From Planctomycetota bacterium (GTDB taxonomy: Bacteria; Planctomycetota; Planctomycetia; Gemmatales; Gemmataceae), in NCBI GenBank assembly GCA_016191165.1, contig JACPPF010000101.1, positions 24,042 to 88,041 of the forward strand: 64,000 bases of DNA, in the 5' to 3' direction. How positions within the stretch are numbered: the first letter of the stretch is position 1; each line of letters begins with the position of its first letter. Shown piece after piece: positions 61,834-64,000 of the stretch. The position numbers and the translations under genes are program-made. The notes beneath the pieces are model-generated. The model searched no databases. It was not told the DNA's origin and saw nothing but the letters and a program-made list of their open reading frames with translations.

Positions 61834-62529
61834 TCACGGCTTCTCCCCCAACCTCTTGGCCTTCTCGAAATCCATTCGAGCTTTCTGATCCTGGCCCAGC
61901 GCCTGCCAGCAATACCCTCGATGCAGGTAGTGAGCGCCCTTCGTCGGCTCCCGCTCGATGGCCACGGACCAATCCGCTTCGGCCTTTGCATATTCCTTCA
62001 GGTTGAAGTAGCAGCTTGCACGCTGATGGTAGAAGACCGCAGCCTTTGGTGCGTGCTTCATCGCATGGGTTACGTCCTCGGCGGCTTCGGCGAAGCGATT
62101 GGCCGTGGCATGATCGGCGGCACGATTGGAATACAGCCGGGCCAGCAAGTCATTGTATGGCTCAGGATCGGCGGGCAGCAACTTGAGCGCCTGCTCGCCG
62201 TCAGCGATGGCGGGGTCGAATTGACGCAGTGACGCATACGCCAGCGCTCGATGCTTGCAGAAGTCTGCGTTCTTCGGGTCCAAGTCGAAGGCGCTCGTTA
62301 AGTCGGCCAAACTTGCTTTGAAATCGCCGCTATTGAACTTGCAGGCTCCTCGCTTTGCATACGCCTCGGCGTTGCTCGGATCAAGTTCGATGGCCTGGGT
62401 GTAGTTCTCAATGGCCCGGTCGTAGAATTTCTGCTCGAAGTTCTTCTTGCCCAGGGCCAGGGCCTCCTCGACGGTGACAGCCTTCGTGATCGGCGGCTTC
62501 TCATCGACGTGACCATTGTTCCTCGACCA
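61834..62529 (-). pseudogene. TPR segment, in different frame from the kinase
   Basis: About 230 residues of tetratricopeptide repeats (AIENYTQAIELDPSNAEAYA, ADWSVAIEREPTKGAHYLHR). The frame runs upstream to about 62529 with no start codon of its own, and the kinase frame ends in unnatural sequence. The simplest reading is one kinase-TPR gene (61834-63488, about 550 residues) with a one-base deletion near 62530. This may be a sequencing error or a real disruption. Confidence 0.7.
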
Positions 62530-63488
62530 CAGAACCGGGCCGCTGGATCACGCTCCAGGGCCTTGAGACAAATTCGGTGCAGTTCAGCAGGCAGACTCAC
62601 CGGCCCCACCTTGGCCCCGGCGACGATCTCCTGCCGCAGCACGTTCGGCTCGGAGGAAGAGTACGGCAACTTCCCGGTCAAAAGCTCGTGCAGGACGACG
62701 CCCAAACTGTAGATGTCGCTGCGGGCATCGACCTCCTTCCCTTCAAGCTGCTCCGGCGACATATACCGCAGCGTGCCGATGGAGGGAGCGAACTTCCCGG
62801 TCTTGGTCGCCGACTGTGCGATACCGAAATCGGCCAGCAGCGCCCGCCCGTGGTGGTCGATCAGAATGTTGGCAGTCTTGATGTCTCGGTGGATGACGCC
62901 GTTCTTGTGGGCGTAATCGAGGGCATCGGCGATCTCCGCAACCCACCGGATCGCCTGCTCCTGCGAGATCGGCTTCTTGGCAACGAGTTGGCCCAGGCTC
63001 CCGCCTTCCACGAATTCGGACACAATGAAGCAAGTCCCGTCTTCCCGGCCCACGTCATGCACCGGCACGATCCCAGGATGCTTGAGCCGGGCAACACGCC
63101 GAGCCTCGGCCATGAACGCCTCGGCTGAGTCCAGGCGGCTCGGCTTCGGCACTTTGACGGCGACGGCACGGTGAAGCTCCAGGTCGTATGCCCGCCAGAC
63201 CTGGGCAAAGCCGCCTTCGGCGATCAGGTCATCGAGCCGGTAGCGACCGGCGAGAGTGCGGGGTTCGTGCTTGGTTTCTTGTGGGGCCGTGGTGTCGGCA
63301 GGCGGAACTTCAACGGGCTTGTCGAGCCAAGACGTGACCTTCAGTGCATTGATGCGGCGGGCAAGTTCATCGGTAAGCTGCGGACAACCCTGACAGAGTT
63401 CAAGGGCCGGAACATCCTGGCCCTGCTCACGCAGTTCTTCCCAGCGCACCAGGAGATCGGCCAGAAGTTCTTCATCCTTGTCGCTCAC
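62298..63488 (-). CDS. Ser/Thr protein kinase (C-terminal part frameshifted)
   Basis: Kinase domain about residues 83-325: glycine loop IAEGGFAQVWRAYD, catalytic Lys112 in VAVKVPK, HRD at 200-202 (VIHRDIKTANILID), DFG at 220-222 and an APE-like MSPEQ. The N-terminal 75 residues are a planctomycete-type helical extension. The frame after DPAARF (near 62532) is unnatural; TPR sequence continues in another frame. The start overlaps the ECF sigma factor gene by 17 bases, a typical sigma/kinase pair of planctomycetes. Confidence 0.85.
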   Translation of the reverse strand: MSDKDEELLADLLVRWEELREQGQDVPALELCQGCPQLTDELARRINALKVTSWLDKPVEVPPADTTAPQETKHEPRTLAGRYRLDDLIAEGGFAQVWRAYDLELHRAVAVKVPKPSRLDSAEAFMAEARRVARLKHPGIVPVHDVGREDGTCFIVSEFVEGGSLGQLVAKKPISQEQAIRWVAEIADALDYAHKNGVIHRDIKTANILIDHHGRALLADFGIAQSATKTGKFAPSIGTLRYMSPEQLEGKEVDARSDIYSLGVVLHELLTGKLPYSSSEPNVLRQEIVAGAKVGPVSLPAELHRICLKALERDPAARFCGRGTMVTSMRSRRSRRLSPSRRPWPWARRTSSRNSTTGPLRTTPRPSNLIRATPRRMQSEEPASSIAAISKQVWPT

Positions 63489-64000
63489 GTTTCAATGCCT
63501 CGTACAGTTTCAACCGGGCCGAGTGCCAGCGGCGCTTCAGTGTGCGGAACGAAATTCCCAGCACCTTGGCCGCTTCTTCCTGCGTCAGCCCCTCGTAATA
63601 GAGAAGATTGAGAACTTCTTGTTCGCTTTCGTCCAGCTTTTCGACCTGGGCGTGAAACTCGCTCCACCCGGCCAGATCATCCGGCTCCTCGGCGCTCTCA
63701 TACAGCGATCCCCCCTCGTCATCGGCGGGCTGCCCGTCCGTATGGTGGTTGGCCCCGCCTCCCTCCGGCCCGAAGTGGTGCTTCGCCAGATCGAGCAATT
63801 CACGCCGAACCTGCACCGCCGCCAAGTTGAAGAAGTGCCGCACCGACTCGACCCGGACATCGGCGAGCGCCCGGTGCAACCGGACCATCGAGTTCTGGAA
63901 CACGTCGTCGGTTTGCTCCCATCGCCGCAGGTTCGGGTAGCCGTGGAACATCTTCCGGGTGAGCCGCAAGAGCCGGTCGCAGGCATGGTTGAGCAAGGCA
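63472..64000 (-). CDS. ECF sigma factor, N-terminus cut by window edge
   Basis: At least 174 residues of the ECF family. Region 2 is seen as YPNLRRWEQTDDVFQNSMVR, and region 4 as GLTQEEAAKVLGISFRTLKR. A TTG at 63996 is in frame but the protein probably begins outside the window. ECF factors of this planctomycete type occur directly upstream of, and co-transcribed with, Ser/Thr kinases, as here. Confidence 0.9.
   Translation of the reverse strand, partial: ALLNHACDRLLRLTRKMFHGYPNLRRWEQTDDVFQNSMVRLHRALADVRVESVRHFFNLAAVQVRRELLDLAKHHFGPEGGGANHHTDGQPADDEGGSLYESAEEPDDLAGWSEFHAQVEKLDESEQEVLNLLYYEGLTQEEAAKVLGISFRTLKRRWHSARLKLYEALKRERQG

Noticed and set aside
1..64000. CRISPR array, tRNA, rRNA or insertion sequence
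   Set aside because: No regularly spaced direct repeats, cloverleaf-like sequence, rRNA segments or transposase genes were seen on either strand.

Overview
The window is high-GC DNA that looks like a planctomycete of the Gemmata type. The signs are an ECF sigma factor next to a Ser/Thr kinase with TPRs, many secreted or hypothetical proteins of planctomycete flavour, ATGA-coupled genes and GTG/TTG starts. No rRNA, tRNA, CRISPR array or IS element was seen. This taxonomic call is an inference from gene content only.

Layout. 1-3.7 kb (minus): two-component system (PAS kinase + NarL-type regulator), an isochorismatase-family hydrolase and a truncated YtcJ-like amidohydrolase. 3.8-9.5 kb: a metal-handling region with a CPx-type copper ATPase, secreted cysteine-rich proteins, a mercury-type MerR with a textbook operator, and a MerT-like membrane protein. 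The MerT-like frame carries one in-frame UGA at a metal-binding cysteine position, continues into a thioredoxin-like domain, and is followed by a duplicated Cys-rich secreted peptide and a terminator. 9.5-14.1 kb: small housekeeping and hypothetical genes, including a frameshifted one.

14.2-17.3 kb (minus): a Pycsar-type anti-phage operon made of a double-domain nucleotide cyclase, an E2-like/SEC-C protein and a cyclic-nucleotide-binding TIR-like effector. 17.5-41.4 kb (mostly plus): a very large defence locus opened by an XRE/ImmA-IrrE regulator pair. It contains a dual-ATPase HerA-like protein, a SNF2 helicase, a 1677-residue Eco57I-like methylase, two unknown genes on the opposite strand, a 1899-residue helicase-DUF1998 protein and a RelE/ParE-UvrD fusion. 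It shares the drmD-drmMI core order with class 1 DISARM, but it has extra parts and no separate drmA/drmB/drmC, so I treat it as a DISARM-related, possibly undescribed, variant. A TIR protein with an accessory gene follows at 41.8-43.8 kb.

43.8-51.9 kb: a tightly packed run of small genes (pRiA4b ORF-3, DUF6398-like, a tandem paralogue pair, cupin, DUF5990, an MBL-fold protein, DUF2293, then DUF1643 and NUDIX on the minus strand). 52-58.7 kb: secreted esterase, HutX-like haem protein, CBM9-like secreted protein, WYL regulator, agmatine-deiminase-like enzyme and an RNase J-like metallo-hydrolase. 58.7-61.8 kb: three genes with nuclease-like or EVE-like character. 61.8-64 kb (minus): a Ser/Thr kinase whose TPR tail is in another frame, and an ECF sigma factor running off the window.

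Three reading-frame interruptions occur (UGA at 8513, frameshifts near 10043 and 62530). Sequencing error is therefore an alternative that must be excluded before the selenocysteine reading of the first is believed.
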